Source: Psoroptes ovis
Taxonomy: Eukaryota; Arthropoda; Arachnida; Sarcoptiformes; Psoroptidae
Direction: 5' to 3'
DNA length: 64,000 bases
Assembly: GCA_002943765.1 (NCBI GenBank)
Contig: PQWQ01000006.1
Location: 2,294,001 to 2,358,000 of the forward strand
This document shows, piece after piece, positions 51,379 through 64,000 of the stretch. Below the pieces are notes generated by a model that had not been told where the DNA came from, made no database searches, and saw only the letters and a program-made list of their open reading frames with translations. A program made the position numbers and the translations under genes. Within the stretch, counting starts at the first letter, position 1. Each line of letters begins with the position of its first letter.

Positions 51379-54300
51379 CAAAGATGAAGATTTTGATCTC
51401 AAAGATTTATCGATGGTCCACATATTTTTCAATGATCAAAGATCAGAAATACAAAAAAAAAATTTAAATTGAAATGTCACCGTTTTCTTTTATTTTATTC
51501 TAAAGAAGATTTCTTCAGAGTAGATCTTTCTATTGATCTGTTCATATTGATTCGCCGTTCATGTGTTCATCACCATCGATTTTCCATTCGTATTTCGTAT
51601 GTCTGTATACGAATACATAAGACAAATCGACAAAGAAATATTTTACCTTTTCTGATATTCCAAGAGATGAAAATATCAAAATTCAATGAAAGATTCAAGA
51701 AACGAATGTGTGTGTACGAATGAAAATGTTTCAAAAAAGAAAAATGAAATGAAAGCAAAAGATCATTAATCATATTTTTTTGAATGTAGGTGTGTAAGAT
51801 ACATGTGTGGTGGTGTTGTTTGTATTTTATATGAGTTTGTCCCTCGGTATATAGAGTGGAACATTCATGAATGTGTCTTGCAGTTAAGCGCTAAGGTCTA
51901 TGAAATGACAAAATATGGAAAAATGTGGAATAAAAATATGAAAAGAAATGTTTAATATTTTCACATGTCAAATGTCTTTGAATAACTTTTCATTTTGAAA
52001 CATTTTTCTATTTATTTTTTGTATTTGGTCCAATCATTGAACTGTCACATTTGTGTTTGACATTTTAATGTTTCTTTATTTTTTTGGTTGCATTTTTTTC
52101 AATTTCGCTTGATGGTCGTCGTCGTCGTTGTCTTTGGCGACAATCAACCCCACCAGTCAACGGCGACTCAGACCATCGACGGCAAAGACATTGACAATTC
52201 AATGATTCAAATTGTTCGAAAGATATTCAACGATAAATTTGATCTTGGATGTTTGATTTTTGTTTGATTATCATCCAGTTTGGTTTTAATGGTATTTATG
52301 AGATGGAATATGAAATGAAATGGTGAAATATGTGTAACGAAAAAGCCAAGAAGACGATACATTGTGGACACAAATATAAACAAAAACAAATATTTCATAA
52401 AAAAATGAATAAATATGGAACGAGAAAAGAAGAAATCAAAAAATGATAAATGATGTTTGCGGTTCATACATACACCAACACATATACAAACATAAGCATT
52501 TCAATTTCATTTTCAAATATTGTTTTGTATTTATTCATTTCGATTTCAAATTCATAATAAATATAAACGATTCATTTATATAATAAAAAAATGATTCAAT
52601 TGAATTTTTCGATTTTTTTCTGTTGATTCGCGAATCAATCTTGATTGCTTTTGCCATTAGAATTGTTTTCTAAGCGTCAATTAGCAGCGACTTTTCATCA
52701 TTTGAATTTCGCCATCATTTGACCCGTGATCCGTGATTGAATCGTGATTCCATTTAGAGTCCGATGACCGGATCTGAATCATTTCGATTATTTTCCGAGA
52801 AATGAACTGAGGATTTGGAAATTTCGTGGAAATGCGGTTCGAAGCACTGAACTTTGAAACAAAATGGGTGAAACACTAAAGACATTGATCAGAATGAATT
52901 GTTTCCACTGACAACAACAGCTGTTGATATTTGTTTCTTGTCCACAAAAAACAAATATCTAATTGAAAAAATTGACAAAACCAAGAAACACAATCATTGT
53001 CAAGATACGAACAATTTCATCATCATAATCATCAAACATCATCATCTATACAACATCCAAAATCATTGATCTCTTTGAAAATTAGACATTTCATCCAATA
53101 ATTATCGATGGATCGCACAACAATTACAATTGTACGAATATATTCAATGAATAAATGGATAAGTTGATAAACATATCTGGAAATCTATTTTCATCCATCT
53201 ACTAAAACTGAATATTTTATAAAATTTAAATGTTTTCAATTCGAAATTCTTGGCAATGTTCACTATCATCATTTACTTGTGAATATCAACAAACACTAAA
53301 TATATTTATTCTCATGGATTCGATCAATTTTTGTGCATTTTAATCATTTTCCATCCACACAAACACACTCTCCTAGAAATTGCGAGCTAAAAACCCACCA
53401 AGGGTGGATGTTGTTGTTGTTGTTGTGATGGTTGTGGAAGAAGAACAAGAAGATCATCACTGATATTGTTTGAAGGAGGAAAAATTGTAAAAATATACAG
53501 AATCATCATTCATCATCATCAAATTTTTTGATGTGTCGTTTGCTTTCTTATTCTTTGGCTGTTTTGGTGTATACGAATGTATACAAAATTTTCAATGTCT
53601 GTCATTTTTTTCATTCATTCATTCCTCATTCATTTTTTCATGAAGAAAAAATAAATTTTTTTGTTTTGTTTGGTTTTTTGTTTTTAATATATTCTCAAAT
53701 ATGTTTGCTTGGTTCATTCAAAATTCATTTTAAAAAATTCACTCAAAATTCAAAAAATACAGAAAAAGGAGAGATGAAAAATAAAGAGCGACAAGAAAAT
53801 TTCAAATTCGAAATAATTCTAATATTTCATATTCAAACTCATCTATAAACTTTGGTTTCAATTAAATTCGTTTATTCATTAATTCGCTTGTTTCAAGTAT
53901 CAGCTTGCTTGCCCTCTGAAAACCATTGGATGAATTGATCGAATGTTTTATGGAGAAAAATTTAAATGAATGAATCTAAATCAGTGAATTTATAAAAGCA
54001 TGTATAAATATGTGCATGTATGAAGATAAAATATGCCTGAAATAGAAACGTTGTACGGCGTATATGTAAAATAAATGTAATATAAATTGGATATGAAACA
54101 TTCAATTTTTCTGAATTCAATTTTGCCTTTTTGTTCTGGAAATTGTCAGTCACATTTGAATATGGAGAAGTGTAAAAAGAGAAAAAATATTCGAAATGTT
54201 TTTCATGTTATTCAATTATTATTTAAAATTTTAAGTGTGGTAAAGGGTCAAAGTTTGACAGTGAAAAATTTTGTTTAATTTTCGTTCAATCTGTTCTAGT

Positions 54301-55189
54301 CAATACGGTACAGTGTCGGATCTTAGATTCATAGTGAAGGTCCTCTAAATTGATTTTAAAATTGATAAATTTCATGCGAACCTTATGCCAACCTTTAATA
54401 CCTTTTGATTGTTTTGTTTTGTCTCCACACAAAATACCTACCGCGATGTTTGACGGAGATTTTTTTAGGCAATCGCTCGTCACATCCTGCGATATCGAAG
54501 GTAAATCTCCGAAATATAAAAGTCAAAGAAAGAAGATGAAATGAAAATTGCCACACAAATTGAAAATTTGAAAAAACATCTCAAAATATTCGGATTCAAT
54601 CGACCTAAAGGAGAGAGAAAATCAATTGAAAGATTATTCGTGCAAATTTTTGAATCGATTTTCTCATTGTTCAATGTTTGGGAAAATGTCAAATTTAGTA
54701 GCAATCAAGTGGCCATGAAATTTTTATTTTCCCTTTGAATCAAATACATCAACTTTCATCAATCTTTCAGCAATTACTTATCGAACCTCGAATAATTATC
54801 GAGAGAAAATGATTGAGCTGGTGAATCATGAACCGGAGAGAAATAAAAACATGCTTTGATCGAATCTATTTTTTGATGATGAGCAATCAATGATTGATTA
54901 TTAATTATTATTTTTTGTTTTTTTCTTGATCAGTTCAATTGATTATTTTGGTAACAATCATATTCATGAAAACCGATTATCATTGCCTATTCTTATCGTT
55001 GTTTTTCGGTTTCTGTAATTAAATCTTCGATCAACATGATCGACATGAAGATTTGATCGATTTTTGTCTGATATATGATCGACAGATGTTCCAATTTCCA
55101 ATTTTTTTTTCGATTGATTTCATACCTTTCATTAACAACAGAAAATCAATCACAGAAAATAATTATAATTTCATCTTTATACCGAGAGT
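51379..55189. other. Downstream flank of ftz, no gene seen
   Basis: Apart from the structured patch at 52111-52195 it is AT-rich simple sequence. A patch at 54290-54500 is somewhat GC-richer and open on both strands, without recognisable protein similarity. Confidence 0.5.
52111..52195. other. GC-rich structured patch downstream of ftz
   Basis: This stretch is about half GC and begins with GTC triplets. GTCGTTGTCTTTGGCG (52124-52139) pairs with CGGCAAAGACATTGAC (52180-52195) at 13 of 16 positions, and GATGGTC (52111-52117) can alternatively pair with GACCATC (52171-52177). It lies about 1 kb past the ftz stop. No ORF or known RNA family is recognised. Confidence 0.55.
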
Positions 55190-55226
55190 CTTCAACACCT
55201 AATTTAAGGATAAAAATAATTCCAAA

Positions 55227-55316
55227 TACCTTTTAATTACAGCGAAATGATTGAAGATACCTTTTAATTGGTAAAATGATTCAAGGTACCTGTTAATTAT
55301 AGCGAAAATTTGACAG
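55227..55316. repeat. Imperfect ~30-bp tandem repeat, three copies plus a decayed fourth
   Basis: Units begin TACCTTTTAATT (55227), TACCTTTTAATT (55258) and TACCTGTTAATT (55287), with lengths of 31, 29 and about 30 bp. Units 1 and 3 share the AGCGAAA core; units 1 and 2 share AAATGATT. A more diverged copy seems to precede them from about 55190. The opposite strand is open and encodes a repeated FAVIKRYLE-like peptide, most likely a by-product of the repeat. Confidence 0.8.
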
Positions 55317-58300
55317 TAAATTTGAAATTTAAATTTTTTTGTGAAAATCTCGATTAAAAACGTTTCAAAACTCAAAAAAAAAAAAATTTGAATCTCAAAC
55401 TGTTGCATTTGATAGAAATAAAAATGAAAAATTAGAACAACTTTATCATAAGAATTATCAAATTTTTTAACAAAGTTATTCATTTTTTTCTCCTTCATTT
55501 CTTCAGCTCTCGATTCAGCTGAATTGGGTCATAAATTTCTCATATATTCTTCTCTGAATTAATTTTTATTTGTTTGCCACTCACTTCTGTTGTTAACATC
55601 TTCTAGGCAAGCTTCTAGAGATTCTCCGCTCTGATGAAAAGAAATAATTGTTAAATGGTGGCATTTTGTTTTATCTCATTTCATATTTTTATTTTTACAA
55701 CAAAAAATGTAAAATAATTGATTCTATGCTTTGGTCCATTGATAATTTTGAATGGCTTTCATTTTTGGCTTTCTCCGGTTTAAACTTTTAGTTAATATAG
55801 CAATGAGTGCAAAATACTTGTGCGCATCATTTAAAAATAATGAAAATAATGATAAAATACAAGAATATAATTCAGTTACCAACTACATGTATTTGCAAAC
55901 ATTTTTGTCGGCTTCAATTTGTACTTGTTATTCATATGTATATTTTAGATATATTTTATGTTTTATTATCAAAAAATATACAAATATGAAATTGCGGAAT
56001 ATTTTTATATTTTTATTTTGTTACCATTTTTTCATTTGAAGAGAAAAAATGAATGTTGCTAATAATAGTTAATAAACATACACATGAAACAGAATAATTT
56101 ATGAGTTTTTATTTCTTCGAGATGGTTTCTCAAGAGTCTACGAAAGTGAAAATCTATTCAGCAAAAGATACCGTTTTGGATTTCGTCATTTCATTTCGGT
56201 TGAAGATCACATGAATTCACGCGAAACACATGGGTATGCAACAGGCTTTTTTTGGTAAACCAGTGAAGGAATAAACGATTCAAAGATTTCAGCTACCGCT
56301 TAGCCATGCTTGGCATGTCTTTCTTACTCATTTTAAGGGAAAGAAACACGCGAATATGACTCGGTGAATGTAATGCTCACAAATCACCAATAATGGAAAG
56401 GATTATTGCAGATTATCAAAAAACCAGCATCTTGTTTGATTCAATGATCAAGGATCCCTTATTTCATTTCTGATTGAGCTTCTAACCTTTGTTTGTTTTT
56501 TCGACTGAATTAGTATATATTCTTATAGCTTGACCATTGTTCCATTTCATTTCGATTAAATTTCAGTTTCAATTTTGTTTACAAATTAATTAATCATCCA
56601 TTCAATCATTCATTCACTCATTAATTTATTCGATTCGATCATTGACCAGCTTGGCAATTTATCTCTATCGACGGTTATATATTTAGTCTACTTTGAAGCA
56701 ATCTGTGTGTATTTACTGTGTATTGAAGATATTGTTTTCTTCATTTTTTGGCCATTCATATTTGACTTAATAATTTATGTAATCAAAAGATTTTTTTCTA
56801 TTTTCACTCACTCATACACTCGATATATGGCATAAGGAGAAGAAAAATTTCAAGTTCAAAGATTCGGTACTCGAATAAGAAAATAAGAAAACAAATTCCA
56901 GATGTTAAATGATGCTATTTCTATATTTGCATTTGTGCATTTTGGCGAGTATTTATATCTTTGTATTTATTTGTAGAAACAAGATAAAATGGAATGAGAA
57001 TCTCTTCTTTTAATTAATTTGAATGAAATTCATTAAAAGCGATATTCTTTGAGATTTTTCAAGATTTATTCGGTTTTTCATTGAGATTTCAGCAAGAAAT
57101 AACATGCATTAAGCTCGAACACACACAAAGAAAATTGAAAATGAAACTGAAAATGATGAATAAACATCAATTCGAAATGAATTGATTCAATGTATTTGAA
57201 ATTTATGTATTTTAATGTTTGAATGTAAACATACAAACAAAATAAGTAAATATTGAAAAGCGATTCTTATTCTAATTTCAATGTGATAAGATGCTTTATT
57301 CATTTCGGCAAATAGATGAATAGTCGATGAACACTGAGCATCGGTGATGCTTGGTTGGTTAGCCGCATCACCATTATTTTTCTACAAATTTTCAATGATG
57401 ATGAAGCCGCATCACTTTTATATACTTAGGGTATTAACATATCATTTTATCATTTTCATTTTTTTTAAATATTCTTTCGTATTATTATTATTATTATCAT
57501 CATTTGACTATGTTCTATATGTAATATGTGTATTCACATGTATTTGTGTATTTGTATTCAATTCTATCCCGAAAATATTGGATTTTCATTTTCATTTCTC
57601 GACATCATTCGTAGCAATTCCTTCGCAATATTCTCTTTGATAAAGTTTGACGTTTTTTCTGCTTCGATTTTGTTTGTTTTGGCCTTGGCTTTCTAGCTTT
57701 TAGTCTCAGTTTTAGTTTCATCTAGAAGGGGATACTGAACAAACACACGAAGACACACGAACATTGACTAATAAAATGCAAAGAATTTATTTCACAATGT
57801 GATGATGCGATTTGATTTTCTGATTTCTGAGTTCTTCATTCATTGTTTCTGCCTTTGTGTTTTATGAATTTTTCTTCTCCCCTTCCGAAGCTTTCAAGCT
57901 CTTTCGGTTCGTTGAATACACTTTTACTAAAATAATTTCTCTGATAAATATTCCACATTTTACCATCATAAGGAGGAATTTTTGCTTTTCGTTTCAATGT
58001 TGTCACATTCAATACGATCTCAAGCAAGCAAGCAAACATTTCAAAATTCAAAGATCCTAAGGAATTATTATGTAATATGCATGATTTCAAATAGTTTTTG
58101 GATTGCAATGTAATGCCTTTCCATTCTCTCAAAACCAATCAATGATTTGATGATTTTTTCGATTTTTGGGTTTTGCATCTCCTCTACTCTTCGGTCTCAT
58201 TCACTGCCTATTTTTGCATTGAATAAGATGAATGAAGAATTTAAACTCATTTTTTTATTTTATTCAGCAGTCGATTCGTCGAAGGATTATTGATATTTGA

Positions 58301-61300
58301 AAGAATAAATGGCATGATGGCAAACCACCAGTCAAATAATAATGAAATAAATTGAATTGAATCTTGTTGGCATATTTAAAGCCTTCAAAGTATTAGAAAA
58401 TTGAAAACGAAAAAAATAAAATAAGCGAAGGATTATTGAATCGTGATGATTTCTTTCATTCTTCTCAAAATATTTCTCTTTGATTAAGGAGAAACACGTG
58501 AGAGATACCGCAAATATGAAAAAAAAACAAAAATTTGACAGGATTTCAGCTAATGGAATTGAATGTGGTGGCGAAAATATTCCATCTACCTATCTTACCT
58601 TCATATTTATATACCCGAAAATTTGATGGTTGATCTTATCGATCATCATCATCATCATCGGCAATGATATCGATGATCACGATTGGCTTCAGGTATAATA
58701 AATCATCATCGAAATTATATTGATCATTTTTGGTAATTTTTTTGTCGATTATTTCTTTGAAATGAAATGAAAAAAATGAAAACTCTAACATAGTGATGCT
58801 TAGACTATGTCATTCAAAATGTTTGTTTGCTGGTTGGTTAATCTTTGGAATGATGGAAAAGGAGAAAAATTTAAAATTTAAAATTTAATTCTTCCCAAAT
58901 CTTTAATATCTGTTCAACTAATTTAGCTCCATTTTCAAATGTTTTAATTTTCAAATTTAGAAGTCTGATTGATCAATCCTTTTTCTTCTCTTGTCAATTA
59001 AATCAAATTATCAAATTGAACGAAAATTCAAAATTCAATAAATCATTCAATAAATAAATTTTGAAAAATTTGCATTCAATGATCATTTCATTAGTCATTT
59101 GAATTGAAATTTTCAATGATATATTTTAGTATGATTGTAATCAAAGATTCAATTTACAAGAGGTTGCAATTTTTTAAAAAATTATGAGAATTGAAATACG
59201 AAATAAAAAATTTTGAAAAAACTTCAAGAAATCACAAAAAAATAAATTACAATAATTTTATCAAATGATTAATTGCCATAATTCAATTATTAACATTGCA
59301 ACAAATTAAGATAATGAAAAGGTATTTTCTCTGTCTGTGTATTATTCAATGCAATTAAATCGAGAGGATTTACAAAAGCTAGATTCAAACGAATTCGTAT
59401 TTCTAGCCAAAATCAAAATTAAAATGAATTATTTATTTTTATTGCCAGTAGCACTGTCATGTCATAGTTGTTTAATATAAAAAAATTGAAACAATAAAAA
59501 TTTTTAAAAATATTTTTTAATAAGATGTTGATTATAGTTTTATTTATGATTATTCAGCGAGGATTATCATCATTATTATAATAAGAAAAATACATCCTTT
59601 GCATCCCCCTCCTACAATTAATTAGGTTGAAATTATTAATAGTTTGTTTTGTTTGTTTGTACGAGAAAACATCTTCACAATACAAAAGAAAAATGAATTA
59701 ATTTTTGCCAAAATATTAATTAGATATACATTTGTACACATGTAAATATCAGTTTTTAAATGTCAATGTTTTCATATAATTTTTGATTCGTTGTTTGTTT
59801 TTTAATTTTGATTAAAGTAAAAAATTTTCTTGAATTTACAAGATTTCTCATATTCAAGATTCAATTTAATTTCATTAATAATTTTAATTTTAAATTTTTC
59901 ATTTCTCAAGAAAAACACGAAATTTTTGATTGTTGATAATATGCCGTCGTTTGTATTTTTGGCACAAATTTTATGTTTTTTAATTAATTCATTGGCTCAT
60001 CTTTGCAATGATAGATATCATATAAATTGTATTATTTGATGTATTCAATGAATTTTGTTTGATGTGACTGAATAAAAACAACCTTTTACAATGTTTCGCT
60101 TGTTGTTGTTGTTGTCGCTGTTGTTTATGTTGTTTTGTGCTGATGTTTACAGATTTGTATAGTTTTCTCGGATTTTCATTTTCATTCAATTCAATGAATT
60201 GTTTTTGTTTATTGATGCATCTTTTTTTCGTTCTTTTGAATGTTTATTTTTGAATATTTATGTTGATTTCAATGTAAAGATAACAACATCAAGTTAACTC
60301 AGTGAATAAAGCTGAAAAAATTCTTTGTCAAATGACAGCAAACAACCCAAAAAAAAAAATGATAAATTTAAATCCTATATTCAAGCAAAATATTCAAATA
60401 AAAAACGGTAAATCACAAAAATACGTTATAGGAATAACATGTGAATCCATATTAAAAACAAAAACCATCAAACAAAGCGAAATGAACATTTGTTATTTAA
60501 TTTTTTTTGGAACATCAATTTTGGACATCATCCATCATATTATATACATGGTTTGATTGCCACAGGATATATTTTTTGGTGTAAAATTTTGCGAAAATTT
60601 CGCAAATATTTTCTGTCGTGTTCACAGTTTGAATTCGTTCAAAAACAAGCGAGACTATGGAAAACCATCCATAAAATGGAGAAATATTGAATTTTTTCTT
60701 TTTAAAATTGCACGTGGTCAATTTTCGCTTCAAAACACTATCTATGATCTATGATCTTCTGAATCAAAGTAGAATAATAATGATAATCATTTCTATAAAT
60801 TTTTTCTAGAATGAAAATAACTGAAAATTACTGGCGAATAAATAAAAACAAAAATGATAAATGACATTTCGAGCCATTTTTTTCTCCGAAAATGAATGCC
60901 CATAAACATTTATTCAATCCATCGTTCATTCATTCATTCATTGTTTGAATATTTTGAGAAAAATTGAAAATTGCATATGCATCTGAGAATGGTCACTGAA
61001 CATTGTCACATGCACACCATCACACGCAATAAACACATGGACGATAGACACCCTAACAACAATGCCTTTGGAAAACTTAGGGGAACTAAAAATTGGAAAA
61101 AATTGAATGAAATAATATTGAAATGAACAACTGAATATGAAAGAAAATACAATAATAGCAGGAATTGATGAAATAATAAATAATAATAGAATCGTGAATC
61201 AAAAATAAGCAGAATTGAACATTATCAATGAATTAGAATCAATTGAATTGAATAATTCTCCCCGGAATTTCATTGATGCATCTGATTTAGCATCATCATT

Positions 61301-62096
61301 TGATTCGCGTACTCTTAGATGTTGATTATTTGTATTGTTCTTGTTATGAATACCGAAATATATTCATTGATCAGGAATATACAAATTTCAAAATGTGTGA
61401 ATATTATGAATCGTTTGTGTGTGCACCGGGCCCAGTGTTCCTTATATTTTTTGTGAATAATAATAATACTGATAATGATAACACACATGTGATAATTCAT
61501 TGATATGATCGTCATTTCAGTATGATAAAAGATGATGATCAACAACGACAGTGACAACAGCGACGATAATGAAGGCATTGGCAATGGCCTTAAAGCATAT
61601 GACATAACAAATATGTTTCAAAAATTTAATTTATTATCATCATTTGATGATTATTTTTTGTGGTCAATCATTGAATGAAATGGTAATGAATGAATCGGAT
61701 GGATGAAATATTCGTAATTCTTAATGGTTTTCCCTATTCTGAATGCGTCTGTCTTTGATTTTTTTTGATTTTGATCCGATTTTTTCCAGCAAATTTGCCA
61801 TAGACAAGCCATAGATTCACCCAAAAATCATAATTCATTCTTTCGCTAATTCAGATGAATGAATTATGATATTAGAAATATGAAAATTGGCCAAAATAGC
61901 GACAATTGTGTCTGGATGTAAATGAATAGATATTTTGGCTATGAATGGCTATGAATTCAGACCATACCGAATCGAGGAAAAATTGATATTTTTGCATTTT
62001 TTTTCCTAAGAAAAAAATCACCACGAATAAAATACGCGCCCATTCATATATATCATATTTTTGTATATTCAACTTCATTTCTTGATTTGAAAAATC

Positions 62097-62131
62097 AAAA
62101 AAAAAAAAAAAAAAATAATAATAATAATAAC
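62097..62131. repeat. A20 homopolymer followed by (TAA)n
   Basis: A run of 20 A is followed by five TAA units. This can mark a retroposed tail, but no element body or target duplication was found beside it. Confidence 0.8.
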
Positions 62132-62389
62132 AATAACCAAAACTAATTTCAAAGAAGTAAATATGTATCAAGTCAGTCATTCCATTTTATATTTGAGTGC
62201 TTTTCAAAACAAAAATATTTTCTTTGAAAATCTTTCAAAAATCATAGAGAAAATCAGCAGAAAAATTAATCGAAAATTGGTGAAAATAAAAAATGAATGA
62301 CAAGCTTAAGATGCTTTGAAAACCAGGCAGTGATGGTTTTGATTGCTGAGAAAAATCTCAAAGATAAAACCTTTCAACATCACATGTTC

Positions 62390-62407
62390 GTGTGTGTGTG
62401 TGTGTGT
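62390..62407. repeat. (GT)n microsatellite
   Basis: Nine GT units, uninterrupted. Confidence 0.85.
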
Positions 62408-63574
62408 ATGGAGAACCCTCATCATATAATCTCAACTCCACCAAAAATCATTTTTCTCCTCGTCGAAAAATATCAAAAATCAAACCGGGTGATTTGAAAT
62501 ATTTTCAACCAGAAATTCATTGAAAATGCATTGAACTCTGTTTCTTTGAACTAAAATAATATATTTGGATTTGTAAAATTTACAAAAAATTTCAAAGATT
62601 TTCAAAGAATTCATTCACTCAAACGGCATATTTATTTGAAATTCAATTTCAAATTCACCGAAAAATTCATTTCAAGTGAATTTGACTTTGAATTGAACTT
62701 TTAATGAAATTTTCTTTTGCCATTTTTTTCTGTGAAAAAAAATCAATTTACATAATAAAACAATTAATCAAAATTTGGCTGCTGTTTAGGCGAATGAAAA
62801 AATTACACAATGCAAGTAAACAAGCAAGAGCAAGAAAACAGCTTTCGAAAATTGCATTTGTCGTTTGCTTGAATTCGTTTAAATTGAAATTGAAATATTA
62901 AAATTTGAATTTTTCGAATTCGAAAAAAGTCTCAAATTAACTTCGAAAATAGATGTGAATTCAAAATTTACATAATTTTCATACGAAAAATCATTCAAAC
63001 ATGCTGAAAAAATGATATTGAATCGAACCTGAATGACGTCAGAAGCAACAATCTTTTGAGAAATCAAAACAATTGATTTTTTTTCACACATTAAAGGGTA
63101 AAGAGGTACAAGGTTTCAAAGCTGATAATAGCTTCAAAAGTCGGCCCAGTGATTAAAGAAAATGATGACCATAGGACTATGGTTGAACGCCAGCCGAAAG
63201 CGAAGAAAAAACAAAGGAATCCTCGCTGGTTAAATTAGAAAGAAGATTGACCATTCCGAGAATCGCCGAAATATTCGGAACAGACGATATTTTTTCATTC
63301 ATATTTTTCTTATTTTGTATGGATTTTTGTTTTGTTTATGATTTCGAAGAAGCTCATTCGTTGACTACTACCAATGTAATCATCCACATGTGGACAAATC
63401 ATTGCTACAAATCATGCTCAAAGATGATATCTTAGCTGAATGAAACCGAAATTTGAATCCAAAAAATTGAATTTTCACTGTAGAAAAATTGAAAAAGACA
63501 GAATAAATTCTCAAAAATTGAAGTATTACTGTAATTTTTTCTAATTTTTTGAAAACAGAAAAAATATAAACAAA

Positions 63575-63640
63575 GGCGGAGCTTACGATTTTTACCACTA
63601 GTTTTAACCAATTAAAAATTTTCGAAAGAGGCGGAGCTTA
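63575..63640. repeat. Direct repeat of an 11-mer, 55 bp apart
   Basis: GGCGGAGCTTA occurs at 63575-63585 and again at 63630-63640. The bases between are ordinary AT-rich sequence. A chance repeat of so GC-rich an 11-mer is unlikely here. It may be a remnant of a repeated element; no terminal repeats were found. Confidence 0.7.
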
Positions 63641-64000
63641 ATTGCGGGCTAGGACTAATTTATTTTTGTATTTTGAGAAGCAAAAACATGTGGTAGCATC
63701 ATAAATTTTCAAAATAAAATAAAAATAAATAAAAAATGATCATAGTAGTCAATGGAAGTGTTATCAAAAACAGAAATCTCCATCCTTTAATTTTTCTATC
63801 AGAAAAAAACGATTCACACGAAAAAATTTGATTTACAATCTTTCTTAGTTAATCTGTGAGTGTATGTCAAAAATAGCAGAAGTAAATCAAACAAATAAAT
63901 AAATCAACAAAAACATCCATGAAATTAGAAATGCTTCTACTTGATCATATAACAACAACAACAGCATCAAACATCATTCACCACTGCCATAAATAATAAC

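Larger units (their letters stand above)
55317..63574. other. Gene-free AT-rich 3' flank
   Basis: No supported gene. It contains ATT/CAT repeats (57480-57500, 58640-58660), E-box CACGTG motifs at 58495 and 60710, and a GC-richer stretch at 63095-63300 with ACCATAG/CTATGGT arms (63168-63183). A minus-strand ORF at 57836-58138 has mixed composition but no recognised domain. Confidence 0.5.

Noticed and set aside
54286..54738. Small mixed-composition ORFs on both strands
   Set aside because: They overlap on opposite strands, lack good starts (one begins at GTG), and show no domain; noted only as a GC-richer patch.
1..64000. Hox-cluster microRNAs (miR-10, iab-4 type)
   Set aside because: I looked by eye for their mature sequences and found none; the expected positions are also elsewhere in the cluster.
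1..64000. CRISPR array, rRNA or bacterial operon
   Set aside because: No spaced direct repeats, no rRNA signatures, and the window is spliced eukaryotic DNA.

Overview
The window looks like arthropod nuclear DNA, most plausibly from a mite or another chelicerate. It is very AT-rich (by eye roughly a quarter to 30% GC), full of A/T homopolymers and CAT/ATT/TAA-type simple repeats, and almost empty of genes. The one gene I can support is a Hox gene, split by a 5.2-kb intron. Its homeodomain and retained FPWM hexapeptide fit fushi tarazu (ftz) of non-insect arthropods. The placement as mite or chelicerate is inference from the ftz type and base composition, not a direct reading.

Layout. From 1 to about 43.8 kb there is no recognisable gene. 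This 5' flank holds simple repeats, several GA/CT tracts (mostly 27.3-34.7 kb), a five-copy 19-bp minisatellite (13534-13628), a canonical G-quadruplex motif (5903-5926), several strong short palindromes, and one clear transposable element. That element is a 174-bp hAT-type MITE (22578-22751) with terminal inverted repeats and a perfect 8-bp target-site duplication. A 60-bp, 50% GC patch at 40567-40626 reads as a 19-codon small ORF.

The ftz unit runs from a TATA box at 43819 to a candidate AATAAA at 51373. Exon 1 (43929-45417) encodes a long Ser/Thr/Asn/His/Gln-rich N-terminus ending in FPWMKSYQ. A phase-1 GT-AG intron follows (45418-50586). Exon 2 (50587-51104) begins with the homeodomain and ends in a His/Asn/Gln-rich tail. 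The joined protein is 668 residues. Exon 1 carries a perfect 15-bp inverted repeat, and the intron carries two perfect 25-26-bp palindromes, one built from homeodomain-type TTGATTATC/ATTA sites.

From 51.4 to 64 kb there is again no recognisable gene. It contains an unusually GC-rich structured patch (52111-52195), a roughly 30-bp tandem repeat (55227-55316), and a GC-richer patch with a repeated 11-mer at 63.1-63.65 kb. No second homeobox, tRNA, rRNA, CRISPR array or autonomous transposon was seen. The long empty flanks suit a large, loosely packed Hox cluster, with neighbours such as Scr and Antp (if present) lying outside the window.
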